Of a DNA stretch of 64,000 nucleotides, positions 1-7,977 are shown one piece after another (the first letter of the stretch is position 1; each line of letters starts with the position of its first letter). Origin of the DNA: Sphingomonas sp. KR3-1 (GTDB lineage: Bacteria > Pseudomonadota > Alphaproteobacteria > Sphingomonadales > Sphingomonadaceae); the NCBI RefSeq assembly GCF_040049295.1, contig NZ_JBDZDQ010000001.1, positions 2,170,001 to 2,234,000 on the forward strand. The letters are read 5' to 3'. The notes beneath the pieces are model-generated. The model saw only the letters and a list, made by a program, of their open reading frames with translations. It did not search any database and had not been told where the DNA came from. A program made the position numbers and the translations under genes.

Positions 1-1
1 G

Positions 2-331
2 CCGACCGGCGGCTATGCGACGATCGACCTGCTCTGCCAGATCTACCTGCAGGACGGCAATGTCGCCTGGTACAATGCCGCCAAGGGGCTGGTCGACTTC
101 CTGATCACCTCGAACAAGGATCGCTATGGCTGGTATGCCAATGGCGTGCCGGGCGACGGCGATACCGGCGAGACCGATGACGACCCCAGTGCCGTCGCTG
201 GCACCTGGGCGGAGGTCCGCACCGGCGCCACGCGCCCGGCGGACGACAAGACGCGGCTGATCACCCAGGCCGCAGCGGCCGCGGCGCTCGCCGAATTCGC
301 CTATATCGACCGGGTGAAGAACGGCGGCTGA
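2..331 (+). CDS. C-terminal part of an unidentified protein (cut by window edge)
   Basis: The first 109 codons visible are open from the edge to TGA at 329-331 and have the strong G/C third-position bias of real genes here. The visible protein has an aromatic-rich stretch (DRYGWYANGVPGDGD) followed by an acidic loop and an alanine-rich helix ending in VKNGG. I do not recognise the family. Alternating hydrophobic helices with Gly/Trp/Tyr loops would fit an alpha/alpha-barrel enzyme such as a glycosidase or lyase, but that is a guess. It converges on the haem-receptor pair, with a hairpin terminator between. The upstream sequence would be needed to name it. Confidence 0.7.
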   Translation, partial: PTGGYATIDLLCQIYLQDGNVAWYNAAKGLVDFLITSNKDRYGWYANGVPGDGDTGETDDDPSAVAGTWAEVRTGATRPADDKTRLITQAAAAAALAEFAYIDRVKNGG

Positions 332-345
332 GCCCCGCTCGGCAT

Positions 346-393
346 AAAAAGGGGGCGAACCGGACGGGCTTGGGATCCGTCCGGCTCGCCCCC
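346..393 (-). terminator. Rho-independent terminator after the DUF6607/TonB receptor pair
   Basis: A strong hairpin occupies 351-393: left arm GGGGGCGAaCCGGACGG and right arm CCGTCCGGcTCGCCCCC with one mismatch. On the minus strand it is followed directly by five T (AAAAA at 346-350 on the plus strand), the layout of an intrinsic terminator for leftward transcription. It may also slow transcription from the plus-strand gene ending at 331, but there is no T-run on that side. Confidence 0.75.
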
Positions 394-436
394 AGCCCGC
401 TCCGACCAAGGAAAGCGGGCCTTCCCGAGGGGGAAA

Positions 437-1390
437 CTAGTTCGCCGCCCTGGTCGCCTGGTCCATCAGCGCCTTGGCCGCCTTGATCCCGTCGGCCTCG
501 CTGGTCTTGCCCTGCTGGATCTCGTCGGCGATCTCGAGCACGCGCCCGGCGATCACCGTGCCGTGATCGGCTTCCTCGGTGATGCGGATGCCGCCCTTTG
601 CCGCTGCGATCCGATCCCATTCGGCGCGGATCGCGGCCCAATATCCCTTGGTCGCGGCCCAATAGTCGTCCGCCGCCTTCACGTCGAAGCCGCTGAACCG
701 GGTGTAGCTGTTGAGCACATATTCCTGGACGACCGGCGTGTCGGTGCCGTCCATCTTCAGATTGTCCTGCCAGTGGATCCAGCCCGCCGGCGAGAGCGCG
801 TGGCGGTTGACCCCCAGATAGCGGTCGTAGACGGGCCCGCGCACCGCGTCGCGCCGGGCGAGCGGCCGCCAGCTGCGGTTCGATTCCCAGCGGCGGATGC
901 CGCCGACCTCGCTCCACTTGCCCCAGCCGCCATAGCGTGGGCTGTCATCGACCTGGTAGACCGTCTGCGACCACACGCCCTTGCGCTCGGCGGCGGGCAC
1001 CTCGGCCCAGGTCCAGGCATCGCGGTCCGCATAGACCAGCACCCGGGCCGGCTCATATTGCCAGTCCTGGCGCCAGTGCTTGATCACCATCTTCTTGCCG
1101 TCGCCCATGTCGACCACCAGGAGATGCTGCAGCCGGATCGTCCGGCCAGTGTCCTCGATCACCCGCACGACTTCGTCGCCGCCGGAGATCTTGGCCGGGA
1201 TCGGGGTATAGTCGGCGCGCCAGGCGGTGCTCTCCTGCATGTCGAACCTGACCTTGAAGGTGCCGGCCATGCCGAGGATGTCGGCGCGGTCGGCCTCGAA
1301 GCCGGATTTCACCGCGGCCGCCGGTGCCGCCTGGGCGAGTGCGGGCATGGGGGCCAGCAGCGCCAGCGCGATCGGGAATAGAAGCTTCAT
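437..1390 (-). CDS. DUF6607 family exported protein, partner of a haem-type TonB receptor
   Basis: The 317-residue protein begins with a clear signal peptide (hydrophobic core, cut after APMPALAQ, about residue 20), so it acts outside the cytoplasm. The body is rich in Trp, Tyr and charged residues (VIKHWRQDWQYEPARVLVYADRDAW, residues about 100-125) and ends in a Lys/Ala-rich helix. I recognise it as the DUF6607 type, which commonly lies beside TonB-dependent haemoglobin/haem receptors; the molecular function is unknown to me. It starts 21 nt after the stop of the upstream receptor gene on the same strand, so the two are probably co-transcribed and iron controlled. A role in haem or iron acquisition is inferred only from this pairing. 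Confidence 0.85.
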   Translation of the reverse strand: MKLLFPIALALLAPMPALAQAAPAAAVKSGFEADRADILGMAGTFKVRFDMQESTAWRADYTPIPAKISGGDEVVRVIEDTGRTIRLQHLLVVDMGDGKKMVIKHWRQDWQYEPARVLVYADRDAWTWAEVPAAERKGVWSQTVYQVDDSPRYGGWGKWSEVGGIRRWESNRSWRPLARRDAVRGPVYDRYLGVNRHALSPAGWIHWQDNLKMDGTDTPVVQEYVLNSYTRFSGFDVKAADDYWAATKGYWAAIRAEWDRIAAAKGGIRITEEADHGTVIAGRVLEIADEIQQGKTSEADGIKAAKALMDQATRAAN

Positions 1391-1411
1391 GATCCTGTTC
1401 CTCGGAAGCGG

Positions 1412-3586
1412 TCAGAAACGATAGCTGATCGAGGCCGAGGCGTTGCGGCCCGGCTGGGTATAGGCATCCTTGACGGTCGAGGTGTCGGCCAGGCCGCGCA
1501 CGTCGTTCCACCAGGCGTATTTCGCGTCGAACAGGTTGAACACGCCGGCGCGCAGCGTCAGCCCTTCGGTCACCCGGAAGAAGGCAGTGGCGTCTAGGAT
1601 GGTGAAGGCGCCCGGGCGGAAGCAGGCGCCGCTGCACACGCCGGTGGTCGCCTCCAGCGCCTTCTGCGCGCTGTGCGTCGCGGTGACGTCGCCGCCGAAG
1701 CGCCCGTCCTTGTCGCGATAGCCCAGGCCGATCACCACCTTGAGCGGATCGACGGTCGAGAGCGGCAGCCGCGAGCCGTCGGGCTCGATCTGGTCGCCCT
1801 GGGCATAGGCGATCGCCAGCGTGCCGGTCAGGCCGTTGGCTGCCTGCGCCACGAAGCGCGCTTCGGCACCCTTCACCTTCACCTTGTCGATGTTGATGAA
1901 CTGGTAGATCGCCGGATCGGCGGGGGTGAAGCCGCCGCTGGTCACTTCCTGCGAGATGAAGTCGTCGTAATTGGCGATGAAGCCGGTCACGTCGAGGCTC
2001 ACCGGCCCGCTGTTCAGGCGGAAGCCGCCTTCCCAGCTCTCGCTGGTCTCGGGGCGCAGGTTCGGGTTGGGTTGCGAGGTATAGCCGAAGGCGAGGTTGG
2101 AGAAGAACTGGTTCACCTGGCTCGGCTCGGGCGCCTTGAAGCCCTGGGCATAATTGGCGAACAGCCGCACCGCGTCGCCCAGCCGCACCACCGCGCCGAG
2201 CTTGGGCGAGACGCGCGATCCGGACTGCGCCGCGCCGGCAAAGGCCGGGAGCAGCGGGTCCTTTTCGGGCGACAGGTCATAGGCGTCGAAGCGCAGCGCC
2301 GGGTAGAGCGTCACCGGCCCGAGCGTGATCTCGTCGGCCACGAAAGCGCCGGCCAGCGTGTAGTTGGTCTCGGGGAAGGCACGAGTCGGGAAGGTCTCGC
2401 CCGCCGGCGGCACCACGCCGTCGCGCAGCCCTTCCTGGTGCGTCTTGCTGATGTCGCCGCCGAACACCACGCGGTGCGCCGCCGCCCCCGTCTCGAAGCG
2501 CATGCCGACTTCGGCCGACGCGCCGAGCACGCGGTTCTCGAAGGTGTTGAGCCGCTCGCGATCGGCGGCGGGCGTGCGGTCCTCATCGGTGAACTGGCGG
2601 TTCTCGCCGTCCTGCCAATAGGCGCTCAGCCGCGCATGATCGAACAGCCCGGTGCCGGTCCAGAACCAGTCGCCGGCGATGCGCCCGCGCCTGGTGGTGT
2701 CGCGCGCCTGGAGCAGGTCCACGGTCGAGCTCAGCCCGGTCAGCACGTTGGTGAAGACCCGACTATCCTGATATTCGCCGGTGATGCGGAAGCGGTTCGA
2801 GGCGTCGGGCTCGTAGACCAGCCGGCCCAACACCGCGTTGCTGTGGCCGTCCTGCGGATTGGGCTCGGTGCGCGCCGCGCCGCTGCCGCCCACGATGCCC
2901 TGGTTGTCGAGCTCGTGGAAGTCGCGGCGCGTATAGGAGAGCATCGCGGAGAGGTCGCCGAAGCGCGCCGCGGCGATGCCGGTCTCGGCGAACTCGTTGT
3001 CGGCCGAGCTGTAGGAGGCGCGGGCCAGCCCCGCATAGTCCTTGCCGCGCAGGATGTCCGAAGGGTCGCTGGTGGTGAAGCTGATCGCGCCGGCGAGCCC
3101 GTCGCTGCCGTACAGCGCCGAGGCCGGGCCGCGCAGGATCTCGACCGACTTGACCAGACCGACATCGACATAGTCGCGCCCGGCGGACTGCGCGCCGAAG
3201 GTGAAGCCGTCGGGCACGCGCACGCCGTCCACCTGGATCAGCACGCGGTTGCCGCCGATGCCGCGGACGATGAAGCCTTCATTGCCCGCACGCCCGGTGA
3301 CGCCGAGCGCCGCGCCGAAGCGCGTCGGGCCACGCGGCACGCTGATGCCGGGCTCGTAGCGCACCAGGTCCTTGATGTCGGTGACCAGTTGGTCGGCCAT
3401 CTTCCTGTCGTCGATGACGCTGACCGTAGCGGGCACGTCCTTGACGTCGGTCGGGATGCGGGTCGCGGTGACGGTGATCGTCGAGCCCGGCTCGCCGGGC
3501 TTCTGGTCCTGCTTGTCCTGCGCCAGCGCCGGCATTCCCGCTGCCAGCGCCCAAAGGCTGATCCCCACCCCAATCATCCGACGCAT
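1412..3586 (-). CDS. TonB-dependent receptor, haem/haemoglobin/transferrin type
   Basis: A 724-residue outer-membrane transporter. It has a signal peptide (MRRMIGVG...MPALAQ), a TonB-box-like segment (ITVTATRIP, about residues 36-45), a plug domain with VRGIGGNRVLIQVDGVRV and ILRGPASALYGSDGLAGAISF, and a long beta-barrel ending in SYRF, the terminal aromatic typical of outer-membrane barrels. The plug phrases match the TonB haemoglobin/transferrin/lactoferrin receptor family. It would bind a haem or iron carrier and import the ligand using TonB-ExbBD energy. It is followed at once by the DUF6607 gene. A Fur-like palindrome lies 21-39 nt before its ATG. The exact ligand cannot be read from sequence. 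Confidence 0.92.
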   Translation of the reverse strand: MRRMIGVGISLWALAAGMPALAQDKQDQKPGEPGSTITVTATRIPTDVKDVPATVSVIDDRKMADQLVTDIKDLVRYEPGISVPRGPTRFGAALGVTGRAGNEGFIVRGIGGNRVLIQVDGVRVPDGFTFGAQSAGRDYVDVGLVKSVEILRGPASALYGSDGLAGAISFTTSDPSDILRGKDYAGLARASYSSADNEFAETGIAAARFGDLSAMLSYTRRDFHELDNQGIVGGSGAARTEPNPQDGHSNAVLGRLVYEPDASNRFRITGEYQDSRVFTNVLTGLSSTVDLLQARDTTRRGRIAGDWFWTGTGLFDHARLSAYWQDGENRQFTDEDRTPAADRERLNTFENRVLGASAEVGMRFETGAAAHRVVFGGDISKTHQEGLRDGVVPPAGETFPTRAFPETNYTLAGAFVADEITLGPVTLYPALRFDAYDLSPEKDPLLPAFAGAAQSGSRVSPKLGAVVRLGDAVRLFANYAQGFKAPEPSQVNQFFSNLAFGYTSQPNPNLRPETSESWEGGFRLNSGPVSLDVTGFIANYDDFISQEVTSGGFTPADPAIYQFINIDKVKVKGAEARFVAQAANGLTGTLAIAYAQGDQIEPDGSRLPLSTVDPLKVVIGLGYRDKDGRFGGDVTATHSAQKALEATTGVCSGACFRPGAFTILDATAFFRVTEGLTLRAGVFNLFDAKYAWWNDVRGLADTSTVKDAYTQPGRNASASISYRF

Positions 3587-3606
3587 GCCCTGAAGTCCTT
3601 TATGCT

Positions 3607-3625
3607 AATGCAAGTGATTCGCAAT
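3607..3625 (-). promoter_or_regulatory. Candidate Fur/iron-response box before the TonB receptor
   Basis: AATGCAAGTGATTCGCAAT is an imperfect 19-bp palindrome (aatgc/gcaat arms, alternating matches in the centre) lying 21-39 nt upstream of the receptor ATG. It resembles the AT-rich dyads bound by Fur-type repressors in alphaproteobacteria. The position and the receptor's iron-related family support the call; no binding data exist here. Confidence 0.4.
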
Positions 3626-3714
3626 CGCGGATTAGGCCTCGGACCCGAGCAGCGTCAACCCCGTAACGAAGGGAAGGGCTGGCTTGCTGGCGGCGAACGA
3701 CATGCTCTCTTGCC

Positions 3715-3796
3715 CGTCATCCCCGCGAAGGCGGGGATCCGGGGTTAGTCGAGCATCGCCTTGTGACTCTGGATTCCCGCCTCCGCGGGGATGACG
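3715..3796. repeat. Palindromic intergenic repeat, type B (CGTCATCCCCGCGAAGG)
   Basis: The left end CGTCATCCCCGCGAAGGCGG and the right end CCGCCTCCGCGGGGATGACG are near reverse complements, enclosing a short non-palindromic middle. The same general design occurs at 9909-10010, 20758-20840 and 25599-25706. It lies in the 304-bp gap between the divergent TonB receptor and hydrolase operon and encodes nothing. The gap otherwise holds the Fur-like box on its left and the paired operator on its right. Confidence 0.75.
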
Positions 3797-3830
3797 AATT
3801 TGATGTGGTTGACGGGTCTACCGAGCCAGC

Positions 3831-3875
3831 TTGACTTACTCTGCACTGCAGAGTTAATACTCTGCCACACAGAGT
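3831..3875 (+). promoter_or_regulatory. Promoter with two tandem palindromic operators
   Basis: Two 17-bp dyads lie side by side: ACTCTGCACTGCAGAGT (3838-3854, perfect 8-1-8) and ACTCTGCCACACAGAGT (3859-3875, six-base arms). Both have ACTCTG/CAGAGT arms and their centres are 21 bp apart, two DNA turns, so dimers would bind on one face. A TTGACT hexamer (3831-3836) and a weak TAATAC about 18 bp further mark a promoter that the dyads would cover. The hydrolase ATG follows 15 nt after. The third gene of the operon encodes a small winged-helix regulator, the obvious candidate to bind here. Confidence 0.65.
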
Positions 3876-3890
3876 AAAGGACTCGCTCCG

Positions 3891-4856
3891 ATGAAGACCC
3901 TTGCCGCCTTCGCCGCCCTCAGTCTGCTCCCCCTCGCCGCGCCGGCCGTTGCGCAACAGGCGCCTGCCGCGCCGCAGGCCACGCCCGGGCTCCAGGGCGT
4001 GCCCGTCCATGACGACGGCCTGGTCGCCACCTGGTATCCGCCGGCGAGCGGCAAGCGCGGACCCGCGATCCTGGTGCTCGGCGGCTCCGAAGGCGGGGAG
4101 GGGGTCAGCAAGGCGCTCGGTCGCAAGTTCGCCGAGGCCGGCTATGGCGTGCTCGCGCTCGCCTATTTCCGCACGCCCGGCCTGCCCGAGCAGCTCCAGG
4201 AGATCCGCCTCGAATATTTCCGCGCCGCCACCGACTGGCTGGCGCGCCAGCCGCTCGTCGATGCGAAGAAGATCGGAATCTGGGGCGCCTCCAAGGGCGG
4301 CGAGGCAGTGCTGCTGATCGCGTCGCACGATCCGCGCTTCCATGCCGTCGTCGCCGCGGTGCCCAGCTCGGTGGTGTGGCAGGGCATCAACTACACGAAT
4401 TTCATGGACAACAAGTCGAGCTTCAGCCTGGATGGCAAGCCGATGGCCTATGTTCCCTATGACAACAGCACCGGCTTCAAGAGCGTGCTCGATCTCTATC
4501 AGCGCAGCCTGGCCAAGGCCGCGGCCTATCCCGATGCGGTGATCCCGGTCGAGCGGATCGCCGGCCCGGTGCTGCTGATCTCGGGAGCGGACGATGCAAT
4601 GTGGCCCTCGGGTCCGATGTCGAAGCAGGTGATCGAGCGGCTCGATGCGAAGCACTTCCGTTTCGCGCACCGCCAGCTCGATTATCCGAACGCCGGCCAT
4701 TCGATTGCCTTCCCCGATGCGCCGACCAAGCCGACCGGCGACACGCCGATGATGCAAATGGGCGGCACCGACGCAGGCAACGCCGCCGCACGCATTGACG
4801 CCTGGAAGCAGACGCTCGCCTTCTTCGCCGACACGCTGGGAGCCCCCGCCAAGTGA
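3891..4856 (+). CDS. Exported alpha/beta hydrolase, acyl-CoA thioester hydrolase/BAAT C-terminal type
   Basis: A 321-residue protein with a signal peptide cut near AVAQQ (residue 21). The alpha/beta-hydrolase core has an oxyanion-loop segment LGGSEGGEG (about 64-71), the nucleophile elbow GASKGG with Ser134, an acid in LLISGADDAMWPS, and a catalytic His in NAGHSIAFP. This set fits the bile-acid-CoA:amino-acid N-acyltransferase/acyl-CoA thioester hydrolase C-terminal domain, close to dienelactone hydrolases. Being exported, it more likely cleaves an external ester or thioester than a cytoplasmic CoA ester. It is the first gene of an operon whose last gene is a regulator, and lies behind a double palindrome. 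The substrate is unknown. Confidence 0.85.
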   Translation: MKTLAAFAALSLLPLAAPAVAQQAPAAPQATPGLQGVPVHDDGLVATWYPPASGKRGPAILVLGGSEGGEGVSKALGRKFAEAGYGVLALAYFRTPGLPEQLQEIRLEYFRAATDWLARQPLVDAKKIGIWGASKGGEAVLLIASHDPRFHAVVAAVPSSVVWQGINYTNFMDNKSSFSLDGKPMAYVPYDNSTGFKSVLDLYQRSLAKAAAYPDAVIPVERIAGPVLLISGADDAMWPSGPMSKQVIERLDAKHFRFAHRQLDYPNAGHSIAFPDAPTKPTGDTPMMQMGGTDAGNAAARIDAWKQTLAFFADTLGAPAK

Positions 4857-5401
4857 CCGAGATCCGCCCCGAGGACGCCGCAGCGGCGCTGCGCTCGATC
4901 GACAGTGCCCGGCAGCACGGGGCGGCGCTGCGCCGCTATGCCGGCACCGCCAGCACGGTGATGGTCTGGGGCGTGATCTGGCTGGTGTGCAACCTGCTCA
5001 GCCAGTTCTTCCCCTGGGGGCCGAAGAGCTGGCTGATCGGCACCCCGCTCGGCGTGCTATGGTCGATCCTCCATCCGCTGCCGCGCCGCGAAGGCGCGGG
5101 GATCGACCTGCGCGCATCGCTGTCGATCTTCGCCGGCTTCGGCATCCTGTGGCTGATGATGCTGATCGCCCGCCCGCAGCTCGACGCCCGTAGCGTCAAC
5201 GCGCTGATCTCGCTGCTCGTCGCGCTCGCCTATCTGATCACCGGCATCTGGGCGGGGATGCGGCTGGCGCTGGTCGGGACGGCGCTGGTGCTGGCGGTCT
5301 GCCTCGGTTGGTTCGTCTTCCCGGCCTGGCTGTTCCTCTGGGTCGGGATCGGCGGTGGCGGCGCACTGATCCTCGGCGGCATGTGGCTGCGCCGCGCATG
5401 A
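4853..5401 (+). CDS. Small integral membrane protein of the hydrolase-regulator operon
   Basis: A 182-residue protein starting at GTG, overlapping the hydrolase stop by four bases (GTGA), so translation is coupled. After a charged amphipathic N-terminus (residues 1-30) it shows about six hydrophobic stretches, for example VMVWGVIWLVCNLLSQF and LFLWVGIGGGGALILGGMWL, and ends in a short basic tail. I do not recognise a named family. Membrane proteins of this sort often sit with small winged-helix regulators, and its place between hydrolase and regulator suggests a sensing or envelope role, but that is inference. Confidence 0.85.
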   Translation: MTEIRPEDAAAALRSIDSARQHGAALRRYAGTASTVMVWGVIWLVCNLLSQFFPWGPKSWLIGTPLGVLWSILHPLPRREGAGIDLRASLSIFAGFGILWLMMLIARPQLDARSVNALISLLVALAYLITGIWAGMRLALVGTALVLAVCLGWFVFPAWLFLWVGIGGGGALILGGMWLRRA

Positions 5402-5697
5402 CGCTGCCCAACGAGATCATCCACCAGACCACAAGGCTGCGCATCCTCGCCGCGCTCGACGCCGAGCCCAAGGGCACACAGCTCGAATTCGCGCGGCTCA
5501 AGGCAATCTCCCAGGCGACCGACGGCAATCTCGGCGCGCATCTCGCGACGCTGGAGAAGGCCGGATATATCGCGATCGAGAAGCAGCCGGTGGGCAAGCG
5601 CACCCGCACGCTCGTCTCGATCACCGCGGAGGGCCGCCGCGCCTTTGCCGAGCATCTGATCTTCCTGCGGGACATCGTCGATCGCGCGGGGGGATAA
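5398..5697 (+). CDS. Winged-helix transcriptional regulator (HTH_34-like), probable autoregulator
   Basis: A 99-residue protein that is essentially one winged helix. The N-terminal helix is NEIIHQTTRLRILAALDA, the recognition helix region is AISQATDGNLGAHLATLEKAGYIAIEK, and the wing is QPVGKRTRTLVSITAEGRRAF. This is the MarR/PadR-like HTH_34 type, which binds palindromic DNA as a dimer. The ATG at 5398 overlaps the preceding TGA (ATGA), which fixes the start. As the last gene of the operon it is well placed to repress it through the twin dyads at 3838-3875. The effector is unknown. Confidence 0.88.
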   Translation: MTLPNEIIHQTTRLRILAALDAEPKGTQLEFARLKAISQATDGNLGAHLATLEKAGYIAIEKQPVGKRTRTLVSITAEGRRAFAEHLIFLRDIVDRAGG

Positions 5698-5742
5698 CGC
5701 CCGTCTCGACGGCGGCGCGTCACCTCGCTAGAGCGTCCGGTC

Positions 5743-6762
5743 ATGCAAAAGCGTCCGCAACTTTCCGTCGTCATCCCCTGCTACAATGAAGAGGCATGCC
5801 TCGAGGCGCTGCACGGCCGCGTCTCCGGCGCCGCACGCGCCGCGGTGGGCGACGATTACGAGATCGTGCTGATCAACGACGGCTCGCGCGACAGGAGCTG
5901 GGAAGTGATGCAGCGCATCTCGGCCAGCGATCCCAAGCTGATCGCGATCAACCTGTCGCGCAACCACGGCCACCAGCTCGCGCTCACCGCCGGGCTGGAC
6001 CTGTGCGCGGGCGAGGAGATCCTGATCATCGACGCCGATCTGCAGGATCCGCCCGAGCTGCTGACCGACATGCGCGCCGCGATGCGCTCGCAGGGCGCCG
6101 ACGTCGTCTATGCGGTGCGCCGCAAGCGCGATGGCGAGACGATTTTCAAGAAGATCACCGCTGCCTTCTTCTACCGCATGCTCGATCGGATCACCGACAC
6201 GCCGATCCCGCTCGACACCGGCGACTTCCGCCTGATGACGAGGCGGGCGCTCGACGCGTTCCTGTCGCTGCCCGAGCAGGCACGCTTCATCCGCGGCATG
6301 GTCGCCTGGGTCGGCTTCAAGCAGGTGCCCTTCCCCTATGACCGCCACGAGCGGCTGGCCGGCGAGAGCAAATATCCGCTCGGCAAGATGATTCGCTTCG
6401 CGCTCGACGCGATCACCGGCTTCTCGACCGCGCCCTTGCGCTTCGCCAGCCATGTCGGCCTGTTGCTCACCGCCGCCTCGGCGCTGCTGGTGCTCTACAT
6501 CGTCGCCGGCTTCCTGATGGGCGCCGCGATCCCGGGCTGGACCTCGCTGATGCTCGTCGTGGTCGTGCTCGGCGCGGTGCAGATGTTCGTGCTCGGCATG
6601 ATCGGCGAATATCTCGGCCGGCTCTATGTCGAATCGAAGCGCCGCCCGCTTTACATCGTGGCGGACGTCGCCGGCCCGGTGCAGGGCCACGCGTCGCTCG
6701 GCTATCGCTATGCCGATTCGGGCGAAGTCAGCGTCTCGCCGGTGACGCCGCGCGAGAGCTGA
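5743..6762 (+). CDS. GT2 family glycosyltransferase, DPM1/GtrB-like, with C-terminal membrane helices
   Basis: A 339-residue enzyme. The N-terminal catalytic domain opens with SVVIPCYNEEACLEAL (residues 6-21), has a nucleotide-sugar acid pair in DADLQDPPELL, and an RGMVAWVGFKQ segment typical of polyprenyl-phosphate sugar synthases. Two hydrophobic stretches near residues 235-300 (VGLLLTAASALLVLYIVAGFL and LMLVVVVLGAVQMFVLGMIG) anchor it. This architecture transfers a sugar from a nucleotide donor to undecaprenyl phosphate on the inner face of the membrane. A GtrA-type protein and a GT-C-like protein nearby complete a typical lipid-linked sugar route. The sugar is unknown. Confidence 0.9.
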   Translation: MQKRPQLSVVIPCYNEEACLEALHGRVSGAARAAVGDDYEIVLINDGSRDRSWEVMQRISASDPKLIAINLSRNHGHQLALTAGLDLCAGEEILIIDADLQDPPELLTDMRAAMRSQGADVVYAVRRKRDGETIFKKITAAFFYRMLDRITDTPIPLDTGDFRLMTRRALDAFLSLPEQARFIRGMVAWVGFKQVPFPYDRHERLAGESKYPLGKMIRFALDAITGFSTAPLRFASHVGLLLTAASALLVLYIVAGFLMGAAIPGWTSLMLVVVVLGAVQMFVLGMIGEYLGRLYVESKRRPLYIVADVAGPVQGHASLGYRYADSGEVSVSPVTPRES

Positions 6763-6766
6763 CCGC

Positions 6767-7498
6767 TCAGCCCTTCGGCTGCGCCAGCACGATGATCGAC
6801 AGGCCCGGCGGCATCGGCAGCCGGCCGAGCAAATGCCGCTCCACCCCGAACACCGCTTCGAAGGCGGTGTTGAGCGCCTTGGGCGGGGGCGAATCGTCGC
6901 TGTCGTCCTTGCCGGTCAGCTTGCCGAGCAGCCGCGCCGCCACGGCGACCGGAAACAGCAGCGAGTTGAACCAGCGCAGCTTCTGCCAGCCGAGCCCCGC
7001 CTTTTGCAGCGCGGCGATCAGCGTGCCCTTGGAATAGCGGCGCTTGTGGTGGTTCACCACGTCGTGCGCGCTCCACATCCATTGGTGCGCCGGCACGGTG
7101 ATCAGGATCTTGCCGCCGGGCTTGAGCACGCGCGCGATCGCCTTCAGCGCCGCGACATCGTCCTCGACATGCTCGATCACGTCGAGCACCGCGACCATGT
7201 CGTAGCTGGCGTCCGCCACGCCGGCGAGCTCGGGCAGCGGCGAAGAGCCGACCTGCTTGCCCAGCCGCTCGCTGGCCTTGGCGGCGGCGGTCTCGTCGAT
7301 CTCGATCGCGTCGATCTCGCCGAACTGGGCGAGCATGGGCAGGTTGTGGCCGGTGCCGCAGCCGATCTCGAGGATGCGCGCGCCCTCGGGCACCGCGCCA
7401 TAGCGCTTGAGATAGTCCGAAAGGATCTCGCGGCGCGCGCGATACCACCAGTGGGTGGTGTCATGCGCGGCCATGCGCTCGTAGACGATGCGGTCCAT
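6767..7498 (-). CDS. Class I SAM-dependent methyltransferase
   Basis: A 243-residue protein with the glycine-rich SAM loop ILEIGCGTGHNLPML (about residues 42-56), an acidic residue after the second strand (IDAIEIDE), and the motif LKPGGKILITVPAHQWMWSAHD. This is a Methyltransf_11/25-type fold. The region HDVVNHHKRRYSKGTLIAALQKAGL is typical of methyltransferases in polysaccharide and lipid-carrier gene clusters. It starts one base after the stop of the GtrA gene, so the two are co-translated. It probably methylates a sugar or lipid-linked intermediate; the acceptor is not evident. It converges with the GT2 gene, four bases apart. Confidence 0.9.
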   Translation of the reverse strand: MDRIVYERMAAHDTTHWWYRARREILSDYLKRYGAVPEGARILEIGCGTGHNLPMLAQFGEIDAIEIDETAAAKASERLGKQVGSSPLPELAGVADASYDMVAVLDVIEHVEDDVAALKAIARVLKPGGKILITVPAHQWMWSAHDVVNHHKRRYSKGTLIAALQKAGLGWQKLRWFNSLLFPVAVAARLLGKLTGKDDSDDSPPPKALNTAFEAVFGVERHLLGRLPMPPGLSIIVLAQPKG

Positions 7499-7499
7499 C

Positions 7500-7886
7500 T
7501 TATTTGAATACCAGAAAGCGGTTGAGCGCGAAGGTGACGATCGGCGTGACGAAGATCACCGGGATCAGCGGCACCCAGGTCGGCTCGTGGAGCGGCCCGG
7601 TGCACAGCCAGGTGAAGAAGGCATTCATCGCCAGGCCGACCGACTGGACCGCGACGAACTTCGACTGGGTGCCCATGCCGCCATCGGCGTCATGCCCCTT
7701 GAAGCTCCAGCGGCTGTGGAAGACATAGCCGAACACGACCGCGACCAGGAACCCGGCCACCGAGGCGAGCACCGGCGGAATCGCATAAGTGGCGAGCGGC
7801 CAGTAGACGACCGAATAGACGAAGGTCGACGCCAGGCCGACGATGCCGAAGCGCACCAGCTGCCCGAGCATCCCGTTCGTCCACAT
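7500..7886 (-). CDS. GtrA family membrane protein (lipid-linked sugar flippase candidate)
   Basis: A 128-residue protein with four predicted membrane helices: LVRFGIVGLASTFVYSVVYW, VLASVAGFLVAVVFGYVFH, the FVAVQSVGLAMNAFFTWLC region, and LIPVIFVTPIVTFALNRFLVF. The FGYVFHSRWSF phrase after helix two and the terminal NRFLVFK are hallmarks of the GtrA/DPMS-like family, thought to move or help use undecaprenyl-phosphate sugars. I take the ATG at 7886 (MWTNGMLGQLVRFG) because an upstream start at 7958 would run into the divergent gene's leader. It is translationally coupled to the methyltransferase. Confidence 0.87.
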   Translation of the reverse strand: MWTNGMLGQLVRFGIVGLASTFVYSVVYWPLATYAIPPVLASVAGFLVAVVFGYVFHSRWSFKGHDADGGMGTQSKFVAVQSVGLAMNAFFTWLCTGPLHEPTWVPLIPVIFVTPIVTFALNRFLVFK

Positions 7887-7977
7887 CGCTTCAAATCGCT
7901 TGAGTACAGCCGTCACTATCGCTTGCCCAGGAACCGAAGGCGGCCCTAATGCCTGCATTGATGCGAGGGAAGCGATT

